Below the pieces are notes generated by a model. The model did no database searches. It saw only the letters and a list, made by a program, of their open reading frames with translations, and was not told the DNA's origin. A stretch of DNA of 64,000 nucleotides from Anaerococcus provencensis (GTDB lineage Bacteria; Bacillota; Clostridia; Tissierellales; Peptoniphilaceae), in assembly GCF_000312365.2 (NCBI RefSeq), contig NZ_HG003690.1, forward strand, positions 44,966 through 108,965, in the 5' to 3' direction. The position numbers and the translations under genes were made by a program. This document shows, one piece after another, positions 46,310 to 55,435 of this stretch. Each line of letters opens with the position of its first letter. Within the stretch, counting starts at the first letter, position 1.

Positions 46310-46885
46310 GTGCGACATGAAGTCGCTTAATTTAACTGTTTGGCATGATGACCAAACCAACTATTCCGTTAGTTGAGCCGAGTATCGACTGCACTTAAGT
46401 GTGGTAAGCCGATATTAAAGTAGCCCTACTTGAGGTAAAACCGTGAGGAAATACCGAAACTGCCAGCAACAAAGTGGTTAGGGAGCGAGGCTTGATAATA
46501 TGGCTAACATATGTGAACTACTGATAAATGTCGTTAAGGCGAACAGGCTAAAGTTGCTGATAAGCCTGAACCAAAATGGTGTGTAGTCGGATAATCCTTT
46601 CCACAGTGGGATTACACGGACAAAAAGACTACCGGCAGAGAGGTAGAGCCTAAGTTATCAATGTTAATTAAGTGAAACATGGTAAGCCTGTACTATTGCC
46701 AAAAGGCAAGGCAAATCGTAAGAAATGCTGATAATGGTGCAGGTAAAGGAGAATGGAAAAAGCGAATGCCATCTTGTAATGAGATGGATAGGGGTTCAAA
46801 ATTTGCCCTAACTTGAAAGAGTGCAGACTTCCATTTGGTTTTTAATCACAAGAGAACTTGTAGAATTTTTGAAAGGAGAAAGCAA

Positions 46886-48556
46886 ATGAACAGTAAAATG
46901 TGTGCTACTACTAACAGAGCTAAAAACTGGGAAAGTATAGACTTTTCTCTAGCAGAAAGCTATGTTAAAAAACTACAAATGCGTATTGTGAAAGCGTGGA
47001 AAATGAGTAAATATGGAAAGGTAAAATCTTTACAGCATTTACTCACAACTTCATTTTATGCAAAAGCCTTGGCTATTAAGAGGGTAACTGAAAACCAAGG
47101 CAAGAAAACAAGTGGTGTAGATGGCGAATTATGGCTAACACCACAGGCAAAGTATAAGGCGATAGAAAAGTTAAATTTAAGAGGATATAAACCTAAACCT
47201 CTTAAAAGAGTGTATATACCAAAGAAAAATGGTAAGAAAAGACCCCTCAGCATTCCCACAATGACAGATAGGGCAATGCAAACACTATATAAATTTGCAC
47301 TTGAACCCATAGCAGAAACTACTGCTGACCCTAATTCTTATGGATTTAGGGCAAAAAGATGTACACAAGACGCTATCGAGCAGTGCTTTACATCACTTAA
47401 TAAAAAGAAATCTGCAAAATGGGTACTTGAGGGAGATATAAAAGGTTGTTTTGATAATATAAGTCATGAATGGATATTAAATAATATCCCAATGAACAAG
47501 AAATTATTAAAACTCTGGCTTGAGTGTGGATATATAGAAAAACAAAAACTATTTCCAACAGAAACAGGAAGTCCACAAGGCTCGCCAATATCACCTATTA
47601 TTTCCAATATGGTATTAGATGGTTTAGAAAAAGCAATCAAAGAGAAATACCATAGAAGAACAGTAAATAAGAAAACATATTTCCCAAAGGTTAACTTTGT
47701 TAGATATGCGGATGATTTCATCGTTACAGGAGAAAGTGCAGAATTGCTTGAAAATGGTGTAAAGCCAATCATTGTAAAATTCTTGGCTGAAAGAGGTCTA
47801 GAATTATCAGAGGAAAAGACACTCATAACACACATAAATGACGGTTTTGATTTTCTTGGAGTTAATATTAGGATGTATAAAGATAAGTTGCTTACAAAAC
47901 CATCTGATAAGAACCTCAAGGCTATTGTCGATAAAATCAGACGAATCATAAAAGATAATCCGTCAATGAAACAAGAAATTTTGATTAGAAAATTAAATCC
48001 AATCATTATAGGTTGGGTAAACTATCAGAAATATAATGTTTCATCTAAAGCCTTTGAAAAACTTGATTATGAAATATATAAAAGCTTGTGGACCTGGTGC
48101 GTTCGTAGACACCCAAAGAAAGGTAGAAAATGGATAGCTAAGAAATACTTCAATACCATTGGAAACAGAACCTGGACTTTCAGTGTAGCAACTGGCGACA
48201 GAATGGAAAATGGCGAGAAATACTATCTTCGTCTTAAATATGCTACAGACACTGATATTAAAAGATTTACCAAAATACAAGCTGAAGCAAATCCATTTGA
48301 TGAAAATTGGCAAATATACTTTGAAGAAAGAGAAGAGTTAAAAATACGAAACGAACTTAAAGGACGTACAGTTATAAATAAACTGTATAAAACGCAAAAT
48401 GGAATATGCCCTGTTTGTGGAGAGAAAATAACTATGGATACAGACTTTAGAGTACATCAAACAATTCAAAATAAAATTACCCTTAAAACTTTAGTACACC
48501 CTTGGTGTCATAAAAAATTGCATATAAATGATGAAGAAAACACGCTGGCTCTTTAA
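46886..48556 (+). CDS. ltrA: Group II intron reverse transcriptase/maturase with HNH endonuclease
   Basis: The 556-residue protein has an N-terminal RT0 region (SGVDG), fingers/palm motifs (KKNGKKRPLSIPTMTDRAMQ, GFRAKR), KGCFDNISHEWIL, SPQGSPISPIISN, the catalytic YADDF box and a maturase domain X (RKLNPIIIGWVNYQKY). A C-terminal HNH zinc region follows (CPVCGEKI ... HPWCHKKLH). It promotes splicing and reverse transcribes the intron into target DNA. The ATG at 46886 has gaaaggag; the longer open frame upstream lies in the ribozyme. All catalytic residues seem present. Confidence 0.93.
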   Translation: MNSKMCATTNRAKNWESIDFSLAESYVKKLQMRIVKAWKMSKYGKVKSLQHLLTTSFYAKALAIKRVTENQGKKTSGVDGELWLTPQAKYKAIEKLNLRGYKPKPLKRVYIPKKNGKKRPLSIPTMTDRAMQTLYKFALEPIAETTADPNSYGFRAKRCTQDAIEQCFTSLNKKKSAKWVLEGDIKGCFDNISHEWILNNIPMNKKLLKLWLECGYIEKQKLFPTETGSPQGSPISPIISNMVLDGLEKAIKEKYHRRTVNKKTYFPKVNFVRYADDFIVTGESAELLENGVKPIIVKFLAERGLELSEEKTLITHINDGFDFLGVNIRMYKDKLLTKPSDKNLKAIVDKIRRIIKDNPSMKQEILIRKLNPIIIGWVNYQKYNVSSKAFEKLDYEIYKSLWTWCVRRHPKKGRKWIAKKYFNTIGNRTWTFSVATGDRMENGEKYYLRLKYATDTDIKRFTKIQAEANPFDENWQIYFEEREELKIRNELKGRTVINKLYKTQNGICPVCGEKITMDTDFRVHQTIQNKITLKTLVHPWCHKKLHINDEENTLAL

Positions 48557-48575
48557 TTAGGGCTTATAAAAACTT

Positions 48576-48609
48576 GAGCCGTGTGAGGGGAAACTCTCAT
48601 GCACGGTTC
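48576..48609 (+). ncRNA. Group II intron domain V
   Basis: The 34-nt hairpin gagccgtgtg...gcacggttc has the standard domain V form: gagccgt pairs with acggttc, and an upper stem is capped by gaaa. Domain VI (about 48611-48648, with gggata and tatcccc arms) follows and leads to the 3' splice site at 48650. Confidence 0.88.
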
Positions 48610-48650
48610 TTAGAGGGGAAAGGGATAGTAATATCCCCGACCTACTCGAC

Positions 48651-50018
48651 CAGACGATAGAGAATAAGCAAAAATTCATTTCTCAAATTATGACTTCAAA
48701 AACTCCAGTAAGAGTTGCAGAAGATGTTGATGAAGCAAGTCTATCTTATTCAGAAATTAAGGCTTTAGCCACTGGCAATCCTCTAATTAAAGAAAAAATG
48801 GATTTAGATAACGAAGTTACAAAGCTAAAAATGCTGGAAGCAAACTATAAATCTAATAAATATAAGCTTGAAGATAAGGTAAATAAATTTTATCCTCAAA
48901 GTATTTTAAAAACTGAAATGGAAATACAAGCAGTTAAAGAAGATATTGCAAGTGTTGAGAAATTAGGAGAAGGAGATAGTAAATTTACATCAATGAGTCT
49001 TGGTGGAAATAAAATTTTAGATAAGAAAGAAGCTGGAGAGAAGCTATTAGAAGAAATAAAAAAAGTAAAGATAAATGATAGTAAGGTCATTGGTAAATAT
49101 AGAAATTTAGACTTACAAGTTTCATATAACTTTATGACTAATACTCATACATTTAAACTCCTAGGAAAAGCAGAATACTTTGGAGAGTTTTCAAACTCTA
49201 CTGATGGTAATATAACAAGGCTTGATAATGCTATTGAAAAAATGCCTTCAAGACTTGAAAGATTGAATCAAAACCTTGAAAACTATAAGGAATCTTTAGA
49301 AAATGCCAAAGTAGAATTAATCAAACCATTTGAAAAAGCAGATGAGTTAAGGGAAAAGACACTAAGACTAGCTGAAATTAATAAACTTTTAGATATGGGA
49401 GAAGTAGAAGAATTAGAAAACCAATCACCATTATTAGAAGATTTAAAGAGGGCAATAGTTGATTATTCCAACTATGAGTTTTCAGAATCTAATAGCTATG
49501 AAGACTTTGACAAACTATACCCTGATTTAAGTCATATAGGACTTGCCTATACAGAAACACCTGATGGTAAGCATTCTATTCAATATGAAGTAAATTTGGA
49601 AGAAAAAACATGGACTCAGTATGTAGATAATGTAGCTATTAGAACAGAATCTTTTGTAGAAGAAGATATATCTAACTCACAAGCTATTAAAGATATGACC
49701 GAAGCTATAAAGATGTCTAGTTTTGATGATCTGGTATCAGTAGATGAAGAAGATTTAAAACAAGCACTGGGCTTAGAAATAGATGATGACGGAAACTTCT
49801 ATGATCCACTTGCAAAAGATCATGATAATGACGGAATACCAGATAGGTATGACAATGATTTTAAAGATAGTGATTACTTTGAATCAACTTATGATGTAGA
49901 GGATAATCTTCACGCAAGAGAAGAGAAACCATCAATATTGGGTCAAATATCAAAATTCAAATCAGAAGAAGAAAAAGATAAAAATCAAGAAAAAAACGAA
50001 AAAGGACAAGAAAGGTAA
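48651..50018 (+). CDS. Methylase-helicase fusion, exon 2
   Basis: The 455 codons plus stop continue the giant protein of exon 1 directly with QTIENKQKFISQIMTSKTPVRVAEDVDEASLSYSEIKAL. The long C-terminal part is helical and coiled-coil-rich, followed by a short acidic, calcium-loop-like DHDNDGIPDRYDNDFKDSDYF segment and a low-complexity tail. On its own, translation could only begin at an internal ATG (48690) with no good ribosome site, so function needs intron splicing. It was read as the C-terminal part because the frame and the family motif continue exactly. Confidence 0.85.
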   Translation, partial: QTIENKQKFISQIMTSKTPVRVAEDVDEASLSYSEIKALATGNPLIKEKMDLDNEVTKLKMLEANYKSNKYKLEDKVNKFYPQSILKTEMEIQAVKEDIASVEKLGEGDSKFTSMSLGGNKILDKKEAGEKLLEEIKKVKINDSKVIGKYRNLDLQVSYNFMTNTHTFKLLGKAEYFGEFSNSTDGNITRLDNAIEKMPSRLERLNQNLENYKESLENAKVELIKPFEKADELREKTLRLAEINKLLDMGEVEELENQSPLLEDLKRAIVDYSNYEFSESNSYEDFDKLYPDLSHIGLAYTETPDGKHSIQYEVNLEEKTWTQYVDNVAIRTESFVEEDISNSQAIKDMTEAIKMSSFDDLVSVDEEDLKQALGLEIDDDGNFYDPLAKDHDNDGIPDRYDNDFKDSDYFESTYDVEDNLHAREEKPSILGQISKFKSEEEKDKNQEKNEKGQER

Positions 50019-50061
50019 AGGAGGGCGAAAGGCTCTCCTTATTCATTACAAGGAGGAAACT

Positions 50062-50721
50062 ATGGAATACAAAGATATTAGAGAAAACTTAGAAGAAATG
50101 ATGAATGATAATTACAAGGACTTTATAAAAGCACTTGTGAGTATAGAAAAAGGTGTTAATGATGAAAAGGCACTTGAAGAAGTCTATGTTTTATTTATGA
50201 TCAAAGACACAACAGGTCTATTAAATGATGACTTTGACTATATGATTGATGATATGAAAGAACAAGGTAAGATTGTTGAAAATGTCAGTGATATTGAAGA
50301 AAAAGATGATCTTATAAATCTCGTGGGTAATATAGCTGGTAAAGTAGAAAACTTGGAAAGAGAGAATGCCAATGGAGAAAAGTTTAAAGTAAGTAATTTC
50401 TCAATTGTTTCAAAAGATGACGATGGAAATAAAGTTTATACCAATTGTTCAGCCTATGGAGATAAGACAAAAGATTTAGAGAACCTGAAACAAGGAGATT
50501 TTGTTAAAATCTTCGGTCAAGTAAAAACAAGCATTGATAACAACGGAAAGGAACATAAAAATGTCCGTATTTTGTCTTCTAAGCTTTTAAAAGCAAAAGA
50601 ACAAATGAAAGGACAAGAAAAAAAGAAAGAGTCTGTGCTTGGAGAAATCAAAAAATATCAGACTGAAGATAAGGGAAAGCCTAAAGAAAAGAAAGAAATA
50701 TCAAAAGAAGCTGAAAGATAA
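50062..50721 (+). CDS. Two-domain SSB-like ICE protein, copy A
   Basis: The 219-residue protein has a helical acidic N-terminal half (EYKDIRENLEEMMNDNYKDFIKALVSIEKG) and a C-terminal SSB-like OB fold (FKVSNFSIVSKDDDGNKVYTNCSAYGDKTKDLENLKQGDFVKIFGQVKT), then a lysine-rich tail. It is nearly identical to copy B at 57063-57719 except for a short loop (VSDIEE) and the tail. It follows the helicase gene, with a ribosome site (aaggagg) and a hairpin at 50021-50040. Confidence 0.72.
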   Translation: MEYKDIRENLEEMMNDNYKDFIKALVSIEKGVNDEKALEEVYVLFMIKDTTGLLNDDFDYMIDDMKEQGKIVENVSDIEEKDDLINLVGNIAGKVENLERENANGEKFKVSNFSIVSKDDDGNKVYTNCSAYGDKTKDLENLKQGDFVKIFGQVKTSIDNNGKEHKNVRILSSKLLKAKEQMKGQEKKKESVLGEIKKYQTEDKGKPKEKKEISKEAER

Positions 50722-50728
50722 ACTTATG

Positions 50729-50764
50729 GTCGGTGTGGTCTTAGTACTGCACCGACTCTTTTTT
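50729..50764 (+). terminator. Terminator after SSB-like copy A
   Basis: gtcggtg pairs with caccgac and is followed by tcttttttg. It ends the main transfer transcript. The relaxase remnant on the other strand begins about 20 bases further on. Confidence 0.7.
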
Positions 50765-50784
50765 GTTTGGAGGAAAAAAGAGGA

Positions 50785-50905
50785 GAGAACACTATCTCTC
50801 CATATCCTTGCCCATATAAATTCCTAGTTTTTTCGTATCCTGTAAAGATCGTCCATTGTTTTTTTGAGGAAGAATACTCTCGCATAAGGGTATTCTTTTT
50901 TGTTC
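50785..50905 (-). pseudogene. Relaxase 3'-end remnant (copy A side)
   Basis: On the minus strand, this stretch reads KKNTLMREYSSSKKTMDDLYRIRKN and is then stopped by TAG. The larger minus-strand fragment at 56233-57039 ends in the matching LMQEYSSSKSTMDEFYKIRKNYGIYMDKEMER. It is the tail of a relaxase gene, cut at about 50905-50920 where XRE-linked sequence begins. It shows that the cargo to the right was inserted into, or recombined through, a relaxase gene. Confidence 0.75.
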
Positions 50906-50977
50906 AGTTTATTAAGTCTGTATAAAGACAAAATGTAAAAAATGGTTGTAAACAATCTTTTAAAAATCAAATAAAAA

Positions 50978-51006
50978 TTGAATATAATCAATAAAAGTGA
51001 TATAAT
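50978..51006 (+). promoter_or_regulatory. Promoter of the XRE-two-component operon
   Basis: TTGAAT (50978-50983) and TATAAT (51001-51006) are 17 bases apart, 36 bases before the XRE start. It is A+T-rich upstream and there is no obvious operator. Confidence 0.65.
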
Positions 51007-51042
51007 TACTCCGAAAATCGTTATAAAGAAAAGAGGATTAGT

Positions 51043-51255
51043 ATGGCATTGAATTATAAACCATTATGGATACTATTGGCGAAGAAAAGTTTGAAGAAAA
51101 CAGATGTAATAGTTATGGCAGGGATTACCACTAATGTTATGGCACAGATGGGAAAAAATAAGCCTATAACACTTAAAAACTTAGAAAAAATATGTAAGTC
51201 TTTAGATTGTACACCGAATGATGTATTTTCCTTTGATGATAATTATATTGAATAA
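51043..51255 (+). CDS. XRE/Cro-type HTH regulator of the cargo operon
   Basis: The 70-residue protein is one helix-turn-helix domain: KSLKKTDVIVMAGITTNVMAQMGKNKPITLKNLEKICKSLDCTPNDVF, characteristic of Cro/CI-like YozG regulators. It precedes the response regulator by 20 bases. It may control this ABC-exporter cassette together with the two-component system. A weak ribosome site (agaggat) precedes the ATG. Confidence 0.82.
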   Translation: MALNYKPLWILLAKKSLKKTDVIVMAGITTNVMAQMGKNKPITLKNLEKICKSLDCTPNDVFSFDDNYIE

Positions 51256-51275
51256 GAAGTATGGAGTTATGAGAT

Positions 51276-51974
51276 ATGAGAGAGATAATAATTATAGATG
51301 ATGATATTGCATTATGTAATTTAATTAAAAAGTGTTTAAGTACTGATGGATATTCTGTTGATATTGCCAATAATGGATTAGACGGATATAAGAAAATACG
51401 AAATGCAAATAATTTGTGTCTGATTTTATTAGATATTATGCTTCCTGATTTTGATGGGTTTCAAGTTCTGGAGATGATAAGGGAAGAATGCACTATTCCG
51501 GTTTTAATGCTGACTGCGAAGTCTGATGATGATTCAAAAATTTATGGACTTAAACAAGGTGCTGATGACTATTTGACAAAGCCATTTAATATAAATGAAC
51601 TTAAGGCAAGAGTTGAAGCTATGGTTCGTAGATATATAGATTTCAATCAGAAAAGCACAGACCAGTCTGATATACTCACAATAGATGGTATGCAAATAGA
51701 TAAGGAAAATAGAATTGTAAAAATAAGTGATAATAACATAGAATTAACAAATAAAGAATTTGATTTATTGTATTTTCTTGCGTCTAATAAAGGGAGGATT
51801 TTTACAAAAAAACAAATATATACGAATGTTTGGGAAGAAGATTATCTTTTTGATGATAGTAATATCATGTCTTTTATCAGTAAGCTTCGAAAAAAAATAG
51901 AGCCTAACCCTGAAGAACCAACTTATATTTTGACAGTTAGGGGCGTGGGTTATCGTTTTAGTAAGGGGGTATGA
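51276..51974 (+). CDS. OmpR-family response regulator
   Basis: The 232-residue protein has a receiver domain (1-118; acidic pocket DDD at 8-10, phospho-acceptor D53 in LLDIMLPDFDG, K in LTKPF) and a C-terminal winged-helix domain (about 130-230, ELTNKEFDLLYFLASNKGRIFTKKQIY, VRGVGYRF). It pairs with the sensor kinase 3 bases downstream and probably turns on the ABC exporter genes that follow. Confidence 0.92.
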   Translation: MREIIIIDDDIALCNLIKKCLSTDGYSVDIANNGLDGYKKIRNANNLCLILLDIMLPDFDGFQVLEMIREECTIPVLMLTAKSDDDSKIYGLKQGADDYLTKPFNINELKARVEAMVRRYIDFNQKSTDQSDILTIDGMQIDKENRIVKISDNNIELTNKEFDLLYFLASNKGRIFTKKQIYTNVWEEDYLFDDSNIMSFISKLRKKIEPNPEEPTYILTVRGVGYRFSKGV

Positions 51975-51977
51975 TAT

Positions 51978-52886
51978 ATGGATGTAAAAATCATCATAAT
52001 CTTATTATTGATATTTGTAATTTTTTGTTTGTTAAAAAAAATTACCAACATAAAAAAAGAAATAAACAGTATTCAGGAAGTACTCGTTGATATAAAAAAT
52101 GGTGATTACAATCGCAGAATTTTAATTAAGAAAAATGAAACTACAGAAAAGATCTGTCATGATATAAATGAGATAACTCTACAAAGTCAGAACAAGCTAA
52201 TAGAACAAAAGCAGTCAGAACAGGCGTATAAATCACTTATGACAAGTTTGTCTCATGATGTGAAAACTCCTTTAGCATCTATGGTCGGGTATTTGGAAGC
52301 AGTGCAAGAGGGAATTGTTACGGGAGATGAGAAGGAAGATTATATAAAAATTTCTTTAAGTAAGGCACATTACTTGAAGGATTTTGTAGAAAAACTCTTT
52401 GATTGGGTAAAGTTGGATTCAGGAGAATGGAAGTTTTCTTTTGTAGATAAAGACCTGAATGAATTAACAAGAAATGTGATAAGCGACTGGATTCCTATTT
52501 TTGAAGAAAAACATATAAGTTATGAAATTGAAATTCCGGAACAGGAATTCTATATAAAGATAGATGAAAATGCCTATTTTAGGAGCTTAAACAATATTAT
52601 AAACAATATTATTATTCACAGTAATTGTGATAGAGTACACTTGAAATTAGAAGAATCGGATACAAAAGCTACTTTGATGATTTTAGATAATGGAAATGGT
52701 ATAAGTGAAAAGGACTTACCATATATATTTGATAGGATGTATCAGGCAGATAGTTCAAGATTAACAAAAGGATCGGGACTTGGCTTATCAATTGCTAAAG
52801 AATTGTTAAGAGTGAATAATGCCAAAATAAGGGTAAGTAGTATACCTAACATAAAAACTGTCTTTACTGTGGAGTTTGCAATGTAA
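51978..52886 (+). CDS. Sensor histidine kinase
   Basis: The 302-residue kinase has one N-terminal transmembrane helix (about 3-20), a short HAMP-like linker, a HisKA box with H93 (LSHDVKTPLASM) and an HATPase domain (N-box NIINNIIIHSNC, G1 DNGNGIS, G2 GSGLGLSIAKELL). There is no large extracellular sensor domain, as in intramembrane-sensing kinases of lantibiotic and bacitracin systems. It sits beside the response regulator in one operon. Confidence 0.9.
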   Translation: MDVKIIIILLLIFVIFCLLKKITNIKKEINSIQEVLVDIKNGDYNRRILIKKNETTEKICHDINEITLQSQNKLIEQKQSEQAYKSLMTSLSHDVKTPLASMVGYLEAVQEGIVTGDEKEDYIKISLSKAHYLKDFVEKLFDWVKLDSGEWKFSFVDKDLNELTRNVISDWIPIFEEKHISYEIEIPEQEFYIKIDENAYFRSLNNIINNIIIHSNCDRVHLKLEESDTKATLMILDNGNGISEKDLPYIFDRMYQADSSRLTKGSGLGLSIAKELLRVNNAKIRVSSIPNIKTVFTVEFAM

Positions 52887-52898
52887 GTAGCTGATTTA

Positions 52899-52923
52899 GA
52901 AAGCCCCTTTTGGGGCTTTTTTT
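52899..52923 (+). terminator. Terminator after the kinase gene
   Basis: aaagcccc-tttt-ggggcttt with a T-run is a canonical rho-independent terminator. The ABC exporter genes downstream must then have their own promoter, perhaps with TATAAT at 52978-52983 and a response regulator site. Confidence 0.88.
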
Positions 52924-53005
52924 ATTGAAACAAGATAAAAACAAGGGTGTCGCAAGATTATGGCAAGGTTAATCATTTATAATATTTATTGTAAGGAGGT
53001 GCGAT

Positions 53006-53773
53006 ATGTTCTTGATAAAAGCTGAAATAAAAAAATGGAAGAGAAGTAAAATTTTGATAGGTATTATTATACTAACTGTTATCTTGAATTTGTTTGCAAT
53101 TGAAAGAGCATTTTCAATTTCAAGAGAAAGTCCTATCATGGATAGTTTTGGAGACTTATATTGTTTAGCGTTTAAGAATATAACTTTTGTGTTCTTGCCA
53201 ATCGTAATTGGAATGATTTCTACAATGTTATTTTTTGACGAAAGGAAGAATGACACTTTAAAGAATGTACTAATAACTTCGGTTAGTAGATTTGAAGTAT
53301 TTTTTGCGAAATTTATTTTGATAGAATTACTGACTATATTTTTGATGGTATTAACATATATGTCATCAGTTTTGGGTGCAGTATTAAGTGCCGGATTCGT
53401 AGATTTTAATTTAATTACATTAAAAGAGGCAGCAATATTATATATGCTTGCAGCTTTATTAATTCCGATTGCAATGCTTCCGGTAATTTATATTGCTACT
53501 TTTTCTAAGAGTTATGTTTTACCTATTTCTATGTGCTTGCTTTATTTAGGAATTGGGATATTTGGAGCTTCGATATTAGTTCATATACATCCGCTTGCAA
53601 GTTTATTAGGGGTTTATCAAAATGTATCATCGGCTGCCAAAGAAATGGTAGAAAACAGTATAGGTGGATATTCATTAAATGTATCGCAGTTTAGTTGTTT
53701 GTTACATATTTTAACAATTGGAACACTATTTTTTGTGTTCTCTATAAAATCTATGAAAAGACAAAATTATTAA
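53006..53773 (+). CDS. ABC-2 type permease of lantibiotic/bacitracin-type exporter
   Basis: The 255-residue protein has six transmembrane segments (first at about 14-32, later ones such as FVFLPIVIGMISTMLFF and AILYMLAALLIPIAMLPVIYIA). It begins FLIKAEIKKWKRSKILIG, in the style of LanE/LanG and BcrB permeases. It lies upstream of the ATPase and two further permeases of the same type. It probably exports or removes a peptide antibiotic. A strong aaggaggtg precedes the start. Confidence 0.8.
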   Translation: MFLIKAEIKKWKRSKILIGIIILTVILNLFAIERAFSISRESPIMDSFGDLYCLAFKNITFVFLPIVIGMISTMLFFDERKNDTLKNVLITSVSRFEVFFAKFILIELLTIFLMVLTYMSSVLGAVLSAGFVDFNLITLKEAAILYMLAALLIPIAMLPVIYIATFSKSYVLPISMCLLYLGIGIFGASILVHIHPLASLLGVYQNVSSAAKEMVENSIGGYSLNVSQFSCLLHILTIGTLFFVFSIKSMKRQNY

Positions 53774-53787
53774 GGAGAAAAAAGAAA

Positions 53788-54711
53788 ATGAAAAACTATA
53801 TTATTGAAACAAAGAATTTAACAAAAGTGTATGGAGAACAAAAGGCTGTAAATTCGGTAAATTTACACATTGAAAAAGGTTCTATATACGGGCTATTAGG
53901 ACGAAATGGAGCAGGAAAGACCACTATTATGAAGATGATACTGGGACTTACTGATATTACGAATGGTGAAGTAAGTGTTTTTAACCAAAATATAAAAGGT
54001 AATGAGAAAAAGATTTATCCAAGAATTGGTGCGATTATTGAAACACCCGGATTTTATCCTAATCTTACAGGGACGGAGAATTTGGAAATATTTGCACTGC
54101 TTAGAGGAACGGCTTTCCCTGATGCGGTAAAAAATGCTTTAGAAGTAGTTGGCTTACCACATAAAGATAAGAAACTATTCGGAAATTACTCTTTAGGAAT
54201 GAAGCAGAGACTTGGGATTGCTAATGCAATTTTACATGATCCAGAGGTTTTAATTTTAGATGAACCGACAAATGGCTTAGATCCCATTGGAATAGCGGAA
54301 GTTAGAAATTTTATAAAAGATTTAAGTATAAAAAAAGGAAAGACAATTTTAATCTCCAGTCATATTTTATCTGAAATAACACTTCTCGCTGATACAGTTG
54401 GCATTATAGATAAAGGGGTTCTTTTAGAAGAAAGCAGCATGGAAGAATTAAATAAAAAAAATAGAAAGTATATTATGTTGGAAGTGTCTGATGTATCAAA
54501 GACGACTATTGTGTTGGAAAAAGAGTTCGGAATAACCAACTATTCTGTTGAAGATAATAATCATGTAAAGATATATAGTCACGGATTAGATATGGCAAAA
54601 ATTAATAAGTCATTAGTTATGAATGGAATATCGGTGGCTTCATCACAAACCTGTAATGATTCTTTGGAAGATTACTTCAAGAAGATAACCGGAGGAGAGG
54701 GAATTGCTTAA
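53788..54711 (+). CDS. ABC transporter ATPase, LanF/BcrA type
   Basis: The 307-residue ATPase has Walker A GRNGAGKTTIMK, Q-loop, signature YSLGMKQRLGIANA, Walker B VLILDEPTNGLDPIG and switch histidine SSHILSE. The C-terminal extension ends in DYFKKITGGEGIA. This is the BcrA/LanF subfamily, for self-protection or resistance against bacitracin or lantibiotics. An upstream in-frame start at 53695 lies in the permease gene; the ATG at 53788 with aaggaga is used. It overlaps the next permease gene by 8 bases. Confidence 0.9.
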   Translation: MKNYIIETKNLTKVYGEQKAVNSVNLHIEKGSIYGLLGRNGAGKTTIMKMILGLTDITNGEVSVFNQNIKGNEKKIYPRIGAIIETPGFYPNLTGTENLEIFALLRGTAFPDAVKNALEVVGLPHKDKKLFGNYSLGMKQRLGIANAILHDPEVLILDEPTNGLDPIGIAEVRNFIKDLSIKKGKTILISSHILSEITLLADTVGIIDKGVLLEESSMEELNKKNRKYIMLEVSDVSKTTIVLEKEFGITNYSVEDNNHVKIYSHGLDMAKINKSLVMNGISVASSQTCNDSLEDYFKKITGGEGIA

Positions 54712-55435
54712 TTTAGTTAAAGTAGAGTTTCTTAAATTGAAAAGGAAAAAGATTGTTTGGATGATGTTTCTGGCAACACTCTTAATGCCATTGCTTGCCA
54801 CTATATACTTTGGGAATATAGACCTTTCAGACAATGCAATGAAATATTTCAAATGGACAATCTTTAGTTATAATTTATGGCTGATTTTACCAATTATATT
54901 AGGAATATTTTCCACAATGATTGTGTCTATGGATTATGAAAATGACACTTTTAAAGCATTATGGATTGTTCCGATACAAAAGACGAAGCTTTTAATTAGC
55001 AAATTTATAATTGTGTTTTTATATACTTTAGTCTTTATGGGTTTATCAATTCTCTTTACACTTCTTTTTGGAAGAATTATTCATCATATAGAGATGGATC
55101 ACTTTTTGTTGATTTTTCTCATTAGAAAGTGTTTTGAGATTAGTGGACTTTTATCAGTTTCCATGCTGCCTATTTTATCTATCGCATTTTTAACAAAAAA
55201 ATACATTTTACCGATTTGCATTACGATTGTTTATGCCTTTTCGGGATTTGTAATTTTAATGGTTAATATGTATATACACCCATTATCAAGCTCTACAGCA
55301 ATTGTTTTGAGGGATGTCCCGGGAATAATATTAAATCAGGATATAAATATATTTTATTCTCTTCTTTGTATAGGGATATGGGTCGTCGGATTTACAATAG
55401 TTACAAAATTATTATTGAAAAGGAGAGGATGGTAA
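54704..55435 (+). CDS. ABC-2 permease, LanE/MutE-like
   Basis: The 243-residue protein has six transmembrane helices and begins LNLVKVEFLKLKRKKIVWMMFLATLLMPLLATIY, typical of MutE/EpiE family permeases. The start is TTG after ggaggaga, overlapping the ATPase gene. It works with the following permease and the ATPase as an exporter. Confidence 0.85.
   Translation: MLNLVKVEFLKLKRKKIVWMMFLATLLMPLLATIYFGNIDLSDNAMKYFKWTIFSYNLWLILPIILGIFSTMIVSMDYENDTFKALWIVPIQKTKLLISKFIIVFLYTLVFMGLSILFTLLFGRIIHHIEMDHFLLIFLIRKCFEISGLLSVSMLPILSIAFLTKKYILPICITIVYAFSGFVILMVNMYIHPLSSSTAIVLRDVPGIILNQDINIFYSLLCIGIWVVGFTIVTKLLLKRRGW

Larger units (their letters stand above)
46310..48650 (+). mobile_element. Group II intron, complete, with reverse transcriptase-HNH protein
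   Basis: The intron starts with gtgcgacatga and ends with cctactcgac. Removing 46310-48650 joins codon TGG (W2092) to CAG with the helicase frame intact, giving SYLW-QTIENKQKF. The 2341-base element includes the ribozyme core (46310-46885), the reverse transcriptase gene, and domains V and VI after it. All parts look intact, so splicing and retrohoming are plausible. Confidence 0.93.
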
